64,000 nt of DNA from Bacteroidaceae bacterium. GTDB lineage: Bacteria > Bacteroidota > Bacteroidia > Bacteroidales > Bacteroidaceae. Both the position numbers and the translations under genes were made by a program. Below the pieces are notes generated by a model. It did not search any database, was not told where the DNA came from, and saw only the letters and a list, made by a program, of their open reading frames with translations. Location of the stretch: positions 17,756 to 81,755 of the forward strand of contig JAKSLR010000010.1 of assembly GCA_024401095.1 (NCBI GenBank), in the 5' to 3' direction. Shown piece after piece: positions 26,301 to 33,747 of this stretch. Positions within the stretch are counted from its first letter, which is position 1. Every line of letters starts with the position of its first letter.

Positions 26301-27580
26301 TTAAGTTGTTCGAGTCGGTTTTCTTGTTCCTTGTCTTGTCTGGTTCTGTCAAGCAAATCAAGGTAAATGTTACGATTATAATCAGAAGCTTCTTTGTTGC
26401 CTAATGCTGCATAAACCAATGATAGAGACTGTCGAATATTAGCCAACCATTGAGGAACAGTTGAAATAGAATCATTCTCCATCCATTTTAAATCAGTTTC
26501 TACAGTATCATTTGGCACAAAAGTCTGAAGTTTTCGTTTATAACTACAGTTCTTATTATAGATGTCAAAATGGGTGTTAATGTCATTAAGTGCAGCTTCT
26601 AATTCCTTGAAACATGCTTCATAATTACCATTCTGGAAATAAATGTCAGACAAACGTCTTCGGGCACCAGACAATTGATAATAATCACCATAACGTTTGA
26701 AACAATCCAAGGCTTTCTTAGAAATACTTTCGGTCAGCAAGCTATCTGGTACACTTTCTGGATTCAGATAAATAAAATCGGCTTGACGATTCTGAAATGC
26801 CACATCATACCAATTCTCATTCACTAGCTTATCAACAAATGTTTCCAATACATTTGCTTCAATATAAATCAGATTTTTTTCACGAGCATAAAACAACAGT
26901 CGTAATAGAGTATCAAACTCAAGCTTTACATCCTCTTCGAATGTCGTACCTCCCAACATATCTACAGAAGACAGCATATACTGATAATATGTCCATTGTA
27001 TGGAATCGGCTTCGGCAAGAGCAGGTCCATTTATCATTTCCAATTCTGCTTTTGCTTTCTGATCATGTTGCAAGTAATAATAATAGATTGATGCTGCCAA
27101 GTGAAAATCACTCTCTGCAAATGTAAGACGAGTCATGTCATGAGCATTCAGGGCATCACTCTCCTTATGAATCTGTTTTAATCTGTTTTGTACACGAGCT
27201 TCATAATCGTAAAAACGCTTGTTAGCCGATGCTCGAGAGCATACTTTCAACATTCCAATATCTGACAACAAGAGTTCTATCTGGTTGCTAGTTGATTTCT
27301 TAACCAGGTTATAATACTTCTCTGCTTCTACAAAATCTTGACGCATGTAAGCAGCTAAAGCAAGATTATTGTATGATTCTGCTTTGCCCTGTTCAAAGCC
27401 TTTTGACAAAGAAAGAGCCTGGTTAGCATAAGTTTCAATGCTATCCAGGCTTGTATATCGTAAATTAAAAGCGCGATGATTAAGCAACTCCACCTTTTGG
27501 CGTTGTTGATCCGATATGCTATTGCATGCCGCCAAAGACAGCATGCAAATAAACATATAGAAATATCGCATTTTTATCAT
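23312..27580 (-). CDS. Double-headed sensor histidine kinase (DUF5112/DUF5113 type)
   Basis: The protein has 1422 residues and looks like two kinases in one chain. First half: lipoprotein signal with Cys19 (LSLAAC), helical TPR-like sensor (about 28-430), transmembrane helix 434-454, and an ATPase domain with N-box NTLCDNARKYTPKGG (706-719), G1 KDTGRG (737-742) and G2 GFGFGL (776-781). The expected H-box segment (CMSIVTGITPFLDRA, about 591-605) has no His. Second half: an internal signal-like helix (823-842), another extracytoplasmic sensor, a transmembrane helix (978-998), a His-bearing segment STLKHETMYYPNR with His1197, and a degenerate ATPase domain (about 1290-1417) without DxGxG. ATP binding and phosphoacceptor thus seem split between halves. 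The start overlaps the eda stop (TAATG). The ATG three codons later is an alternative start. Confidence 0.88.
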   Translation of the reverse strand: MIKMRYFYMFICMLSLAACNSISDQQRQKVELLNHRAFNLRYTSLDSIETYANQALSLSKGFEQGKAESYNNLALAAYMRQDFVEAEKYYNLVKKSTSNQIELLLSDIGMLKVCSRASANKRFYDYEARVQNRLKQIHKESDALNAHDMTRLTFAESDFHLAASIYYYYLQHDQKAKAELEMINGPALAEADSIQWTYYQYMLSSVDMLGGTTFEEDVKLEFDTLLRLLFYAREKNLIYIEANVLETFVDKLVNENWYDVAFQNRQADFIYLNPESVPDSLLTESISKKALDCFKRYGDYYQLSGARRRLSDIYFQNGNYEACFKELEAALNDINTHFDIYNKNCSYKRKLQTFVPNDTVETDLKWMENDSISTVPQWLANIRQSLSLVYAALGNKEASDYNRNIYLDLLDRTRQDKEQENRLEQLKAETNSLNILFWIIAILTVLGSILLIFLNRKWRKRNTERIHKFSITAELCSYITSSIPTDVEDNEELLERMADDLEPKLNEIFGCPVKLEFDESAGKISLVPSTSLVNDDKSLLSLIEPYLNWAYQYGSNFLNLDEEYKQLEKERYLHEQHIAENKRKNLEKRTCMSIVTGITPFLDRAINEINRLNSGNQSEEQKLERYDYIHDLIDRINEYNDIMALWIKMKQGALSLQIESFNLGDIFATIAKGKHAFESKELSFLVDETSAIVKADKALTLFMINTLCDNARKYTPKGGSIYVKAEETDTYIEISVKDTGRGLSEEDRKLILEEKVYDSSKIGMNHVDEDLKKNKGFGFGLMNCKGIIDKYKKTNPLFSVCLFGIDSEIGKGSRFFFRLPKGILRFLIGFILLFTNVNLFAQSQSDKMLMKAAAFADSTYYSNVDGYYEDALIYADSACVYLNKYYKSQDPNSNLLMSIDEGSSLAELAWYDKGIIIDYHVILDIRNEVAVAALALGEWGIYKTNNEAYTKLYKLLGEDKMLDEFCHQMQTTATNKTVSIILLVVVMLAFVITIYSLYFRQALLYRINVQQVLEANHKVLKTFQNHTEEDELQELPGKMLERIYPDLVAIHPIDGLAILIKDADNHLLDLQATDKIYITRLMEEEMKHAIRDMKIVYNKELHTYVYPLLVKQNNEDICVGAFAFIQNQTASDKNEAMLRDLVIRYVSIVIYQTVIRLSHKHAELEVAEDEKRRAIHEENILHVQNMVLDNCLSTLKHETMYYPNRIKLIVDKLQHEQDLAKEAEQTQIMHELVHYYKDIFTTLSDCANRQLENLKFSRKRVPVDKLKTHLEKYFNKIVRKNQLNWTLESSIGKESVLGDEHLLCYLMDSLVDAALEKQYDSDAVFYFSTCVDNGFVRFTFEDPRGSYTQAELNLLFYPDLKRMQPDDSGKLHGTQYLNMRQIIRDHDELCRHRGCRINAEPLTDGGYKIWFTIPVSKNEITI

Positions 27581-28251
27581 TACTTTTTCCTTGCTTCAGC
27601 AATGAAAGCCAAAGATTCTTTACACATATTTGTTACATAGGCCCAATCTTCAGCTTCCACCTTATCTTTTGGAAACAGTTTTGATCCCATACCGACACAG
27701 AATACACCAGCTTTAATCCAAGCGGTAAGATTTTCTTGTGTTGGAGCAACACCACCTGTAACCATAATTTTTGTCCATGGCATAGGAGCCTTTACACCTT
27801 TCACGAAGTTTGGACCATAGACGTCACCCGGGAATACCTTGGTAAGGTCACAACCTAATTCCTGAGCTTTACCAATTTCAGACGCGGTACCACATCCTGG
27901 ACAATACGGAATCAAACGACGATTACATACAGGTGCAATTTCAGGGTTGAATAATGGACCGACAATAAAGCAAGCACCAAGTTGGATGTAAAGTGCAGCT
28001 GTAGGTGCATCTACCACAGAACCAACACCTAATGCTAATTCAGGACATTCTACTGCAGCATATTTTACACATTCAGCAAATACCTCATGAGCAAAATCGC
28101 CTCTATTCGTAAATTCAAATGCACGCACACCACCTTCGTAGCATGCTTTAATAACCTTCTTGGCTACTTCTGCATTTTTATGATAGAAAACAGGCACCAT
28201 ACCTGTCTCTCCTATTTTGGCCATAACAGCCATCTTATCAAATTTTGCCAT
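27580..28251 (-). CDS. eda: KDPG/KHG aldolase
   Basis: Eda cleaves 2-keto-3-deoxy-6-phosphogluconate into pyruvate and glyceraldehyde 3-phosphate, the last step of Entner-Doudoroff-type uronate use. The protein has 223 residues. The catalytic Glu is in AFEFTNRGD (about 46), the Schiff-base Lys is in DLTKVFPGD (about 141), and the phosphate site is in IMVTGGVAPTQEN and GVFCVGMGSKLF. The gene starts 5 bases after the kdgK stop, and its stop overlaps the start of the sensor kinase, so sugar-acid catabolism and signal transduction are coupled in translation. Confidence 0.95.
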   Translation of the reverse strand: MAKFDKMAVMAKIGETGMVPVFYHKNAEVAKKVIKACYEGGVRAFEFTNRGDFAHEVFAECVKYAAVECPELALGVGSVVDAPTAALYIQLGACFIVGPLFNPEIAPVCNRRLIPYCPGCGTASEIGKAQELGCDLTKVFPGDVYGPNFVKGVKAPMPWTKIMVTGGVAPTQENLTAWIKAGVFCVGMGSKLFPKDKVEAEDWAYVTNMCKESLAFIAEARKK

Positions 28252-28256
28252 CTTAT

Positions 28257-29279
28257 TTATCTTTGAACTCTTCCGTTTGCACTTCCACCAACCAAGGCAT
28301 TTACTTCTGCTTCAGAAACCAGGTTGAAATCGCCATTTATTGTGTGTTTTAAAGCAGATGCAGCAACAGCAAATTCCAATGCTTCACCTTGTGTCTCTTT
28401 TGTCAGCATTCCATGAATCAATCCTCCAGAGAATGAATCTCCACCGCCAACGCGATCAATAATTGGATCAATGTCATAACGTTTTGACTGATAAAACTCT
28501 TTTCCATCATAAATCAAAGCCTTCCAGCCATTATGTGTTGCGGAAAAAGACTCACGCAATGTTGAGACTACATATTTAAAACCAAACTCTTCCTTCATCT
28601 GCTTGAAAATACCTTCATATCCAGCAGCATCGGTCTGGCCACCTTCGACGTCAGAATCAGGCTTGAATCCCAGACAAAGTTCTGCATCTTCTTCATTACC
28701 AATGCATACATCAACATATTTCATCAATGGTTTCATGACGGAAATAGCCTTTTCTGATGTCCACAATTTCTTGCGGAAATTTAAATCAACAGATACTGTA
28801 ACGCCATGACGCTTAGCTGCTTCACATGCCAAACGAGTTAATTCTGCTCCATTATCAGAAATTGCAGGAGTAATACCAGACCAATGGAACCAATCTGCGC
28901 CCTCCATAATTGCATCAAAATCAAAATCAGAAGGTTTTGCTTCAGCAATTGCAGAATGTGCACGGTCGTAAATAACTTTTGAAGGACGCATGCTTGCACC
29001 TGTTTCTGCATAATAGAGACCCACCCTATCACCTCCTCGTGCAATAAACTGTGTGTTTACACCATATCGACGTAAAGCATTGACAGCTATCTGTCCAATC
29101 TCATGCTTAGGAAGCTTTGTGACATAGCATGATTCATGTCCATAATTAGCCAGACTGACAGCTACATTTGCTTCACCACCTCCTGGTATAATCCGGAAAC
29201 TGTCAGATTGAATAAATCTATCATTTCCAGTCGGTGAAAGACGTAACATAATTTCACCTAAAGTTATTATTTTACCCAT
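28257..29279 (-). CDS. kdgK: 2-Keto-3-deoxygluconate kinase
   Basis: KdgK phosphorylates 2-keto-3-deoxygluconate to KDPG, feeding Eda. The product has 340 residues from the ATG at 29279; the frame is open further upstream but that part holds the promoter, and MGKIITLGEIMLRLSP is the natural start. PfkB features are visible: GGGEANVAVSLANYG near 33, the substrate region RGGDRVGLYYAETGASMRPS, and the ATP/catalytic signature RVGGGDSFSGGLIHGM (Asp base, about 285-300). It leads the operon with eda. The divergent LacI regulator and a shared promoter region of about 170 bases suggest induction by hexuronate breakdown products. Confidence 0.95.
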   Translation of the reverse strand: MGKIITLGEIMLRLSPTGNDRFIQSDSFRIIPGGGEANVAVSLANYGHESCYVTKLPKHEIGQIAVNALRRYGVNTQFIARGGDRVGLYYAETGASMRPSKVIYDRAHSAIAEAKPSDFDFDAIMEGADWFHWSGITPAISDNGAELTRLACEAAKRHGVTVSVDLNFRKKLWTSEKAISVMKPLMKYVDVCIGNEEDAELCLGFKPDSDVEGGQTDAAGYEGIFKQMKEEFGFKYVVSTLRESFSATHNGWKALIYDGKEFYQSKRYDIDPIIDRVGGGDSFSGGLIHGMLTKETQGEALEFAVAASALKHTINGDFNLVSEAEVNALVGGSANGRVQR

Positions 29280-29318
29280 ATTGTTCTGCTTTGTTTTTAA
29301 GTATTTTTGTTTGTAAAA

Positions 29319-29326
29319 CAAAGATA
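29319..29326 (-). promoter_or_regulatory. -7 box of the kdgK operon
   Basis: TATCTTTG on the minus strand, with a TTTG element 19 bases further upstream (29346-29349), forms a complete promoter about 40 bases before the kdgK ATG. Confidence 0.7.
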
Positions 29327-29371
29327 CAAAGTTTGACTCAAATAAACAAAGAAATGTTCCGAAAAATACAT

Positions 29372-29390
29372 TTTGGAAAATTATTCCAAA
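29372..29390. promoter_or_regulatory. Candidate operator in the kdgK-lacI divergent region
   Basis: TTTGGAA and TTCCAAA form a 7-bp perfect inverted repeat with a 5-base spacer, midway between the two divergent promoters. Further TTCC(A/G)AAA copies stand at 29357 and 29404, the latter 20 bases after the right arm. The position fits LacI-family control, but this is inferred. Confidence 0.45.
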
Positions 29391-29418
29391 GAAACAGACA
29401 CAATTCCAAAAAATGAAG

Positions 29419-29426
29419 TATCTTTG
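29419..29426 (+). promoter_or_regulatory. -7 box of the LacI-family regulator gene
   Basis: TATCTTTG followed by C lies 20 bases before the regulator ATG. Confidence 0.65.
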
Positions 29427-29446
29427 CAAAAGAAAATTTTAATGAT

Positions 29447-30514
29447 ATGGATGAATTACAAGGGAGAGTAAGAATTAAGGACATAGCAGAACAGGCAGGT
29501 GTGTCTGTAGGAACTGTAGACCGTGTCCTTCATGGTAGACCAAACGTTAGCGAAAAATCCAGGAAAAAGGTTGAAGAAGTATTAAAGCAAATTGACTATC
29601 AGCCAAATATGTATGCAAGTGCATTGGCATCAAACAAGCGCTATAAATTCTTCTGCATGTTACCTCAACATAAACCTGGTGAATATTGGAGTGAAATAGA
29701 GCAAGGCATCAACAGGGCACAGCGTGCCTATAATGACTTTAATATTACAGTAAATCTGTTCTATTATGATCCTTTTAATCCAGAATCATTTAAAGCTTCT
29801 TCTAGAGAAATGCTGAAAAATGGAACGCCAGATGGTGTCATTATCAGTCCAAGCATGAAAGAAGCAACTTCTGAACTTACAGAGAAGCTGGATGAGATGG
29901 ATATTCCATTTGTATTTATAGATTCAAACATACCAGAATTACACCCACTTGCATTCTGTGCACAGCACCCTACCCAAAGCGGTTATTTTGCTGCAAGAAT
30001 TCTTTATATGGTAGACCCTACCAGTGAAATAGGTATTTTCCGTCAGGCAGAAGATGGTGTGATTGGTTCAAATCAGCAACGTGATCGTGAAGCCGGATTT
30101 AAGAAATACATGCATAAACATCACCCAAAAGCAATTATTCATACTTTGGAACTTCCAAGTAAACGCTTTGGTCGCCAGTTCGACAAGATGGATGAATTTT
30201 TCCAAGCTCATCCAAATATGCATTCAGGTATCTGCTTTAACTCAAAGGTTTTTGGTATTGGAGAGTATCTGGAAAAGCGAAACATTAAGCATTTTCACCT
30301 CATGGGTTATGAGCACCTGGATAGAAACAATGAATGCTTAAAAAATGGATTTGTAGAATTTTTGATTGCACAGCATCCTTGGAAACAAGGTTATGACTGT
30401 ACTAAGATTTTGATTGACTATTTGATTCTTAAAAAAGACATCAGTCGTCAAAATTTTGTACCAATTGAACTACTCACTGCAGAGAATATGGACTTCTATA
30501 GTCGTACTTATTAA
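29447..30514 (+). CDS. LacI-family transcriptional regulator
   Basis: The protein has 355 residues. The N-terminal helix-turn-helix and hinge are clear: RIKDIAEQAGVSVGTVDRVL (about 8-27), then HGRPNVSEKSRKKVEE and the hinge helix around QPNMYASALAS. A periplasmic-binding-protein-like effector domain follows (about 65-330). The VDRVLHGR form of the HTH is common in Bacteroidetes regulators of sugar and sugar-acid genes. It is divergent from kdgK-eda, so the effector is probably a ketodeoxy sugar acid or uronate. The next gene (rsmG) begins only 3 bases downstream and may share its transcript. Confidence 0.9.
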   Translation: MDELQGRVRIKDIAEQAGVSVGTVDRVLHGRPNVSEKSRKKVEEVLKQIDYQPNMYASALASNKRYKFFCMLPQHKPGEYWSEIEQGINRAQRAYNDFNITVNLFYYDPFNPESFKASSREMLKNGTPDGVIISPSMKEATSELTEKLDEMDIPFVFIDSNIPELHPLAFCAQHPTQSGYFAARILYMVDPTSEIGIFRQAEDGVIGSNQQRDREAGFKKYMHKHHPKAIIHTLELPSKRFGRQFDKMDEFFQAHPNMHSGICFNSKVFGIGEYLEKRNIKHFHLMGYEHLDRNNECLKNGFVEFLIAQHPWKQGYDCTKILIDYLILKKDISRQNFVPIELLTAENMDFYSRTY

Positions 30515-30517
30515 ATT

Positions 30518-31141
30518 ATGGAGCAGATACAAAAATATTTTCCGAATATCACAGAAGAGCAGCGTAATCAGTTCGCTGCTCTTTACGACTTATATACAGA
30601 CTGGAATAGTAAGATTAATGTGATTTCACGCAAAGATATTCAAAATCTTTATGAACATCATGTGTTGCATAGTCTGGGTATTACCGAAGTCTTGAATTTC
30701 AAACCTGGTACTACAATCATGGACTTAGGAACTGGTGGAGGATTTCCTGGTATTCCATTAGCTATCCTTTTTCCGGATTGTAAGTTTCATCTGGTAGATA
30801 GTATTGGTAAAAAAGTACGTGTAGCTAACGAAATAGCAAATGCCATTGGTTTGAAAAATGTAACTTTCAGACACTGCCGTGCAGAAGAAGAAAAACAGAA
30901 GTTCGATTTTGTTGTTTCCCGTGCTGTCATGCCATTAGCAGACTTACTTAAAATCTGCCGAAAAAACATTTCTAAGGAACAAAAGAATGCCCTGCCAAAT
31001 GGCTTGATCTGTTTAAAGGGAGGTGAACTTGAAAGGGAAATGAATGAAGTTAAAGGAATTGTTGAAGTAACTTCATTAAATGATTATTTCACAGAAGAAT
31101 ACTTTGAAACAAAAAAAGTAGTATACGTTCCTATACCCTAG
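30518..31141 (+). CDS. rsmG: 16S rRNA (guanine527-N7)-methyltransferase
   Basis: RsmG methylates N7 of G527 in 16S rRNA, a modification tied to streptomycin sensitivity. The protein has 207 residues, the family length. The start FAALYDLYTDWNSKINVISR, the block FYEHHVLHSLGI-like (LYEHHVLHSLGI), the SAM loop MDLGTGGGFPGIPLAIL (about 68-84) and the motif FVVSRAVMPLADLL are typical. It follows the LacI gene by 3 bases and precedes the MBL hydrolase by 3 bases. Confidence 0.95.
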   Translation: MEQIQKYFPNITEEQRNQFAALYDLYTDWNSKINVISRKDIQNLYEHHVLHSLGITEVLNFKPGTTIMDLGTGGGFPGIPLAILFPDCKFHLVDSIGKKVRVANEIANAIGLKNVTFRHCRAEEEKQKFDFVVSRAVMPLADLLKICRKNISKEQKNALPNGLICLKGGELEREMNEVKGIVEVTSLNDYFTEEYFETKKVVYVPIP

Positions 31142-31144
31142 CTT

Positions 31145-31789
31145 ATGTTGACCATAAAAAAACTTGAAATTAATCCTTTGCTAGAAAATTGCTACATCTT
31201 GAGTGATGAAAGCAAGGAGTGTGTTATCATAGACTGTGGTGCCTTTTATGAGCAAGAAAAAGAAGCCATAAAAAAATACATTACAAGTAATGAATTAACA
31301 CCTGTTCATTTATTGAACACTCACCTTCATTTCGATCACGTTTGGGGAAATCCATATCTCTATTCAGACTTCGGTTTGATGACAGAAGCTTCGGCACGTG
31401 ATATCTTTCTCTATAATGACGTACCCGGCCAAATCTATCAACTTATTGGAGAGAAATGGAATGAGGATTTCTTTGCACCTATAGGGAAAGAATTAAAGGA
31501 AAATGACATCATTACCTTTGGTAATCACCAATTAAAAGTAATTGAAACACCAGGTCATACACCTGGTGGAATTTGCTTCTATTGTGAAGAGGAAGGTGTA
31601 TTGTTCAGTGGAGACTCTATTTTTTATTGTAGTATTGGGCGAACTGATCTACCTGGTGGAAGTACAGAGGACTTGATAAATGCTATTAAAGAAAAGATTC
31701 TGGAACTACCTGATAATGTAAAGATTTATCCAGGCCATGGTCCTGCTTCTGATATCAAGACAGAGAGAAAATATAATCCTTATTTATAG
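31145..31789 (+). CDS. MBL-fold hydrolase (glyoxalase II-like)
   Basis: The protein has 214 residues. The metallo-beta-lactamase metal motif is in NTHLHFDHVWG (about 58-68), a second His in ETPGHTPGG (about 138), an Asp in LFSGDSIFY (about 158) and a last His in YPGHGPAS (about 200). This is the YcbL-like subgroup of glyoxalase II relatives, without the C-terminal substrate-binding domain of true GloB. The substrate is probably a small thioester such as S-lactoylglutathione or an analogue; Bacteroidetes often lack glutathione, so the substrate is open. It is translated 3 bases after rsmG. Confidence 0.9.
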   Translation: MLTIKKLEINPLLENCYILSDESKECVIIDCGAFYEQEKEAIKKYITSNELTPVHLLNTHLHFDHVWGNPYLYSDFGLMTEASARDIFLYNDVPGQIYQLIGEKWNEDFFAPIGKELKENDIITFGNHQLKVIETPGHTPGGICFYCEEEGVLFSGDSIFYCSIGRTDLPGGSTEDLINAIKEKILELPDNVKIYPGHGPASDIKTERKYNPYL

Positions 31790-31810
31790 AAGTATTATTC
31801 CTTATAAAAA

Positions 31811-31894
31811 GTCCGTCTTGACGGACAAAAGAATCCGACCTGACGGACAAGGAAGTCCGCTATTACGGACAAATCAATCCGTAATAGCGGACTT
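31811..31894. repeat. Four-unit tandem palindrome array, last pair forms a terminator
   Basis: Four 16-base units of the form RTCCGnnnnnnCGGAC start at 31811, 31832, 31855 and 31877 (spacings 21, 23, 22). The first is itself a perfect 7-bp hairpin (GTCCGTC-TT-GACGGAC). Units 3 and 4 are reverse complements and form a 17-bp perfect stem (31853-31869 with 31878-31894, 8-base loop) with T residues on either side, which can terminate both convergent genes (MBL hydrolase and fhs). Confidence 0.85.
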
Positions 31895-31914
31895 TTTATA
31901 AGTCTAAAGGGTAA

Positions 31915-33582
31915 TTAAGAAAGACCCTCTATCTCACCATTAACTATATCAATACGTTCTGCCTGTGGGCTCTTTGGCAAGCCAGGCATACGCATAATCT
32001 CACCAGCAATTGCTACAATCATCTCTGAACCGGTGTTAATGACAAAGTCACGAATAGTGAAATCAAATCCTGTAGGAACACCATATTTCTTTTGATCATC
32101 AGAGAAAGAATACTGAGTCTTTGCAATACATACAGGATAAGATTCCAGCCCAAGATCTTTAATGCGCTGAAGCTTTTTCTTTGCAGCAGCCATAAAGATT
32201 ACTTTCTTTGCACCATAGACCTTAGTAGCTACCTTTTCTACTTTTTCTTCAATGCTATCTTCGTCATTATATGCAAATGTCAGAGCTGGAGATGGTTTTT
32301 CTGCAATTGTCTTGACAACTAACTCTGCCAGTTCTACAGCACCGGATCCACCTTCACAGAACGCATTGTTGATTGCAAAGCCAACACCCAATTCTGCACA
32401 GTGTTTACGAACAATTTCCATTTCCTCATCTGTATCAAATGCATATCGGTTAAAGCATACGACAACAGTCTGACCAAAACTCTGAAGATTCTGAATATGT
32501 TTATCCATATTCTTAAATCCTTCAATAAGTCCTTCTGCATTTGGCAATTTGATACCATCCTGAGGAACACCGCCATGCATCTTCAAGCCCTGTGTTGTAG
32601 CAACCAAGACGGTCAGCTTAGGACTCAAGCCACTTTTGCGGCATTTGATATCGTAGAACTTCTCAGCTCCCAAATCTGCACCGAAACCAGCTTCTGTAAT
32701 GACATAATCACCAAATGACATTGCTGTTTTTGTAGCAATGACAGTATTACATCCATGAGCGATATTTGCAAATGGACCGCCGTGTACAAATGCTGGGGTG
32801 TTTTCTGTGGTCTGTACAAGGTTAGGATTAATGGCATCACGAAGCAATACAGTAATGGCACCAGCAACACCCATGTCTTTTACAGTGAACGGCTTGCCTT
32901 CTAAAGTAATACCTAAAAGGATGTTTTCAATTCTTCGGCGCAAATCATCTTCATCTTTTGAAAGACAAAGGATTGCCATGATTTCAGATGCTGGAGTAAT
33001 ATCAAATCCGCTTTCCAATGTTACGCCGTTGGTCTTTGGGCCTAAGCCAGTAACGATGTAGCGCAAAGCACGGTCATTCACATCTAGTACACGCTTCCAC
33101 AAGATTTCTTTCATGCCAAAACCTTCTTCTTGGTGCTGGTAGATGTAGTTGTCCAACAAAGCAGATATCATATTGTGAGCAGAAGTAATAGCATGGAAAT
33201 CACCGGTAAAATGTAGGTTAATCTTATCCATTGGAAGAACCTGTGCATAACCACCACCGGCTGCTCCACCCTTCATACCAAAGCATGGACCAAGACTTGG
33301 TTCACGCAATGCAAGTACAGCTTTTTTCCCAATCTTGCTAAGACCTAACGCCAAACCAATACTTACAGTAGTCTTGCCAATACCTGCTTTAGTTGGAGTA
33401 ATAGCAGTAACAAGAATCAAGTTGCTTTTGGCTATCTTTTCTTCATCAATCAACTTGTAAGGAACCTTTGCAATATAATTGCCATGAAGTTCCAATTGAT
33501 CTAACGGGATGTTAACTTGAGCTGCAACTTTTTCAATAGGTTCAAGATGTGCTTCTCTTGCAATTTCAATATCTGTTTTCAT
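31915..33582 (-). CDS. fhs: Formate-tetrahydrofolate ligase
   Basis: Fhs makes 10-formyl-THF from formate, THF and ATP in one-carbon metabolism. The protein has 555 residues from the ATG at 33582; a longer frame would run through the promoter (TATTTTTG at 33609-33616), and [16 protein letters not shown] is the usual start. The P-loop is in [20 protein letters not shown] (about 60-79), the signature [15 protein letters not shown] near 115-129, and [14 protein letters not shown] near 270. It is a single-gene unit that ends at the palindrome array. Confidence 0.97.
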   Translation of the reverse strand: MKTDIEIAREAHLEPIEKVAAQVNIPLDQLELHGNYIAKVPYKLIDEEKIAKSNLILVTAITPTKAGIGKTTVSIGLALGLSKIGKKAVLALREPSLGPCFGMKGGAAGGGYAQVLPMDKINLHFTGDFHAITSAHNMISALLDNYIYQHQEEGFGMKEILWKRVLDVNDRALRYIVTGLGPKTNGVTLESGFDITPASEIMAILCLSKDEDDLRRRIENILLGITLEGKPFTVKDMGVAGAITVLLRDAINPNLVQTTENTPAFVHGGPFANIAHGCNTVIATKTAMSFGDYVITEAGFGADLGAEKFYDIKCRKSGLSPKLTVLVATTQGLKMHGGVPQDGIKLPNAEGLIEGFKNMDKHIQNLQSFGQTVVVCFNRYAFDTDEEMEIVRKHCAELGVGFAINNAFCEGGSGAVELAELVVKTIAEKPSPALTFAYNDEDSIEEKVEKVATKVYGAKKVIFMAAAKKKLQRIKDLGLESYPVCIAKTQYSFSDDQKKYGVPTGFDFTIRDFVINTGSEMIVAIAGEIMRMPGLPKSPQAERIDIVNGEIEGLS

Positions 33583-33608
33583 AAAATCGGTTTTATTTTT
33601 TTGATATG

Positions 33609-33616
33609 CAAAAATA
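33609..33616 (-). promoter_or_regulatory. -7 box of fhs
   Basis: TATTTTTG followed by C on the minus strand lies 26 bases before the chosen fhs start and argues against a longer N-terminus. Confidence 0.6.
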
Positions 33617-33680
33617 GACATTTTTTACGACATTCAAAGCCTTTTAGACTTCATTATTTGGAAGATTTTGCAAGAAGTAG

Positions 33681-33688
33681 TAATTTTG
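33681..33688 (+). promoter_or_regulatory. -7 box of the porin gene
   Basis: TAATTTTG followed by C lies 59 bases before the porin ATG; TTTTGC at 33666 upstream may contribute a -33 element. Confidence 0.5.
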
Positions 33689-33747
33689 CATTGTTTTAAT
33701 GAATAGTGTAGATTACATATTGATATCTAACACAAAAGTAATTATTT

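Noticed and set aside
29280..29429. N-terminal extension of kdgK by 50 codons
   Set aside because: It would span the kdgK promoter and the candidate operator, and it is hydrophobic and unlike PfkB starts.
31811..31894. CRISPR array
   Set aside because: The repeats are palindromes at 21-23 base steps with no spacers of 30 or more bases and no cas genes nearby.
33583..33621. N-terminal extension of fhs
   Set aside because: The extension covers the TATTTTTG promoter box, so it cannot be translated from that promoter; the family start is at 33582.
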